Positions 39,888 to 40,002 of a stretch of 40,002 bases of DNA are shown piece after piece. The translations under genes and the position numbers were made by a program. The notes beneath the pieces were generated by a model, which saw only the letters and a list, made by a program, of their open reading frames with translations, was not told where the DNA came from and ran no database searches. Origin of the DNA: Hephaestia sp. MAHUQ-44 (GTDB lineage: Bacteria > Pseudomonadota > Alphaproteobacteria > Sphingomonadales > Sphingomonadaceae). The first letter of the stretch is position 1; the number at the start of each line of letters is the position of its first letter. The DNA is taken from NCBI RefSeq assembly GCF_023806085.1, contig NZ_JAMSLX010000021.1:1-40002 (forward strand), written 5' to 3'.

Positions 39888-40002
39888 TCATTGATTGAGC
39901 CAGAAGATGACGGTGGCGGCAATGCAGATGGCGGACATGAAGGTGTGGGCGCATCGGTCGTAGCGAGTATGGATGCGCCGCCAATCCTTGAGCCGGCCGA
40001 AC
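39888..40002 (-). mobile_element. IS5-family transposase, C-terminal fragment
   Basis: The minus-strand frame entering from the window end encodes the standard IS5-family ending: Phe-Gly-Arg-Leu-Lys-Asp-Trp-Arg-Arg-Ile, Thr-Arg-Tyr-Asp-Arg-Cys-Ala-His-Thr-Phe and Ala-Thr-Val-Ile-Phe-Trp-Leu, stopping at 39888-39890. The element edge is probably near 39877, where the sequence changes character. Most of the transposase and the other terminal repeat lie beyond the window. The call is from characteristic motifs and is quite firm. Confidence 0.88.

Noticed and set aside
1..40002. CRISPR array, rRNA operon or tandem repeat arrays
   Set aside because: No regularly spaced repeats and no rRNA-like segments were noticed anywhere in the window.

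Overview
The window looks like a chromosomal segment of a sphingomonad (Alphaproteobacteria, Sphingomonadaceae-like). The evidence is the high GC content, heavy use of GTG starts and ATGA/GTGA overlaps, a DUF1134/EipA envelope protein, FecI-FecR-TonB receptor signalling, a caulonodin/astexin-type lasso peptide locus and an alphaproteobacterial conjugative-element gene set. The genus is an inference, because no rRNA or marker phylogeny can be run here.

Region by region. Positions 1-665 hold the end of an IS630-family transposase abutting a beta-helix (pectate-lyase-fold) protein that it cuts short. Positions 831-6054 are ordinary core genome: CNNM/CorC protein, OmpA-like lipoprotein, YgfZ, dihydroorotase PyrC, an EipA-like protein and tRNA-Ser(GCU). 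A P4-type tyrosine integrase directly follows the tRNA, so a genomic island probably starts at the tRNA 3' end. No second attachment site is visible inside the window.

Positions 7884-16783 are a complete lasso peptide locus. On the plus strand are FecI sigma factor, FecR anti-sigma regulator, a TonB-dependent receptor with a signalling (STN) domain, and a lasso isopeptidase. Converging on it from the minus strand are the 39-residue precursor A, a fused B protein (leader recognition plus cysteine protease) and the cyclase C. Directly upstream of A, also on the minus strand, are luxR, luxI, a phytanoyl-CoA-dioxygenase-like gene and a GntR regulator. An AHL quorum-sensing unit therefore points straight at the lasso precursor. 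This linked unit is the most interesting part of the window. The likely cycle is production (A, B, C), uptake and sensing (TonB receptor, FecR, FecI) and intracellular or periplasmic opening by the isopeptidase, with possible quorum input.

Positions 20055-35463 are a decayed conjugative element: a frameshifted DUF6499/DUF2285 gene, an N-terminally truncated integrase, ArdC-like antirestriction protein, a second ArdC C-terminal remnant, DUF2958, a large ParB-family protein, DUF736, an excisionase-like HTH, TraF-type S26 peptidase, lytic transglycosylase and a DUF3363 relaxase. No coupling protein or type IV secretion genes follow the relaxase. Between the two ArdC segments sits an arsenic operon (arsI-arsR-arsC-acr3) in overlapping frames, preceded by a perfect 18-bp inverted repeat.

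Positions 35464-40002 hold a FrnE/DsbA-like oxidoreductase, an XRE regulator, a spermidine-synthase-like pseudogene, a SulP transporter and the C-terminal end of an IS5-family transposase. The window therefore has insertion-sequence fragments at both ends.
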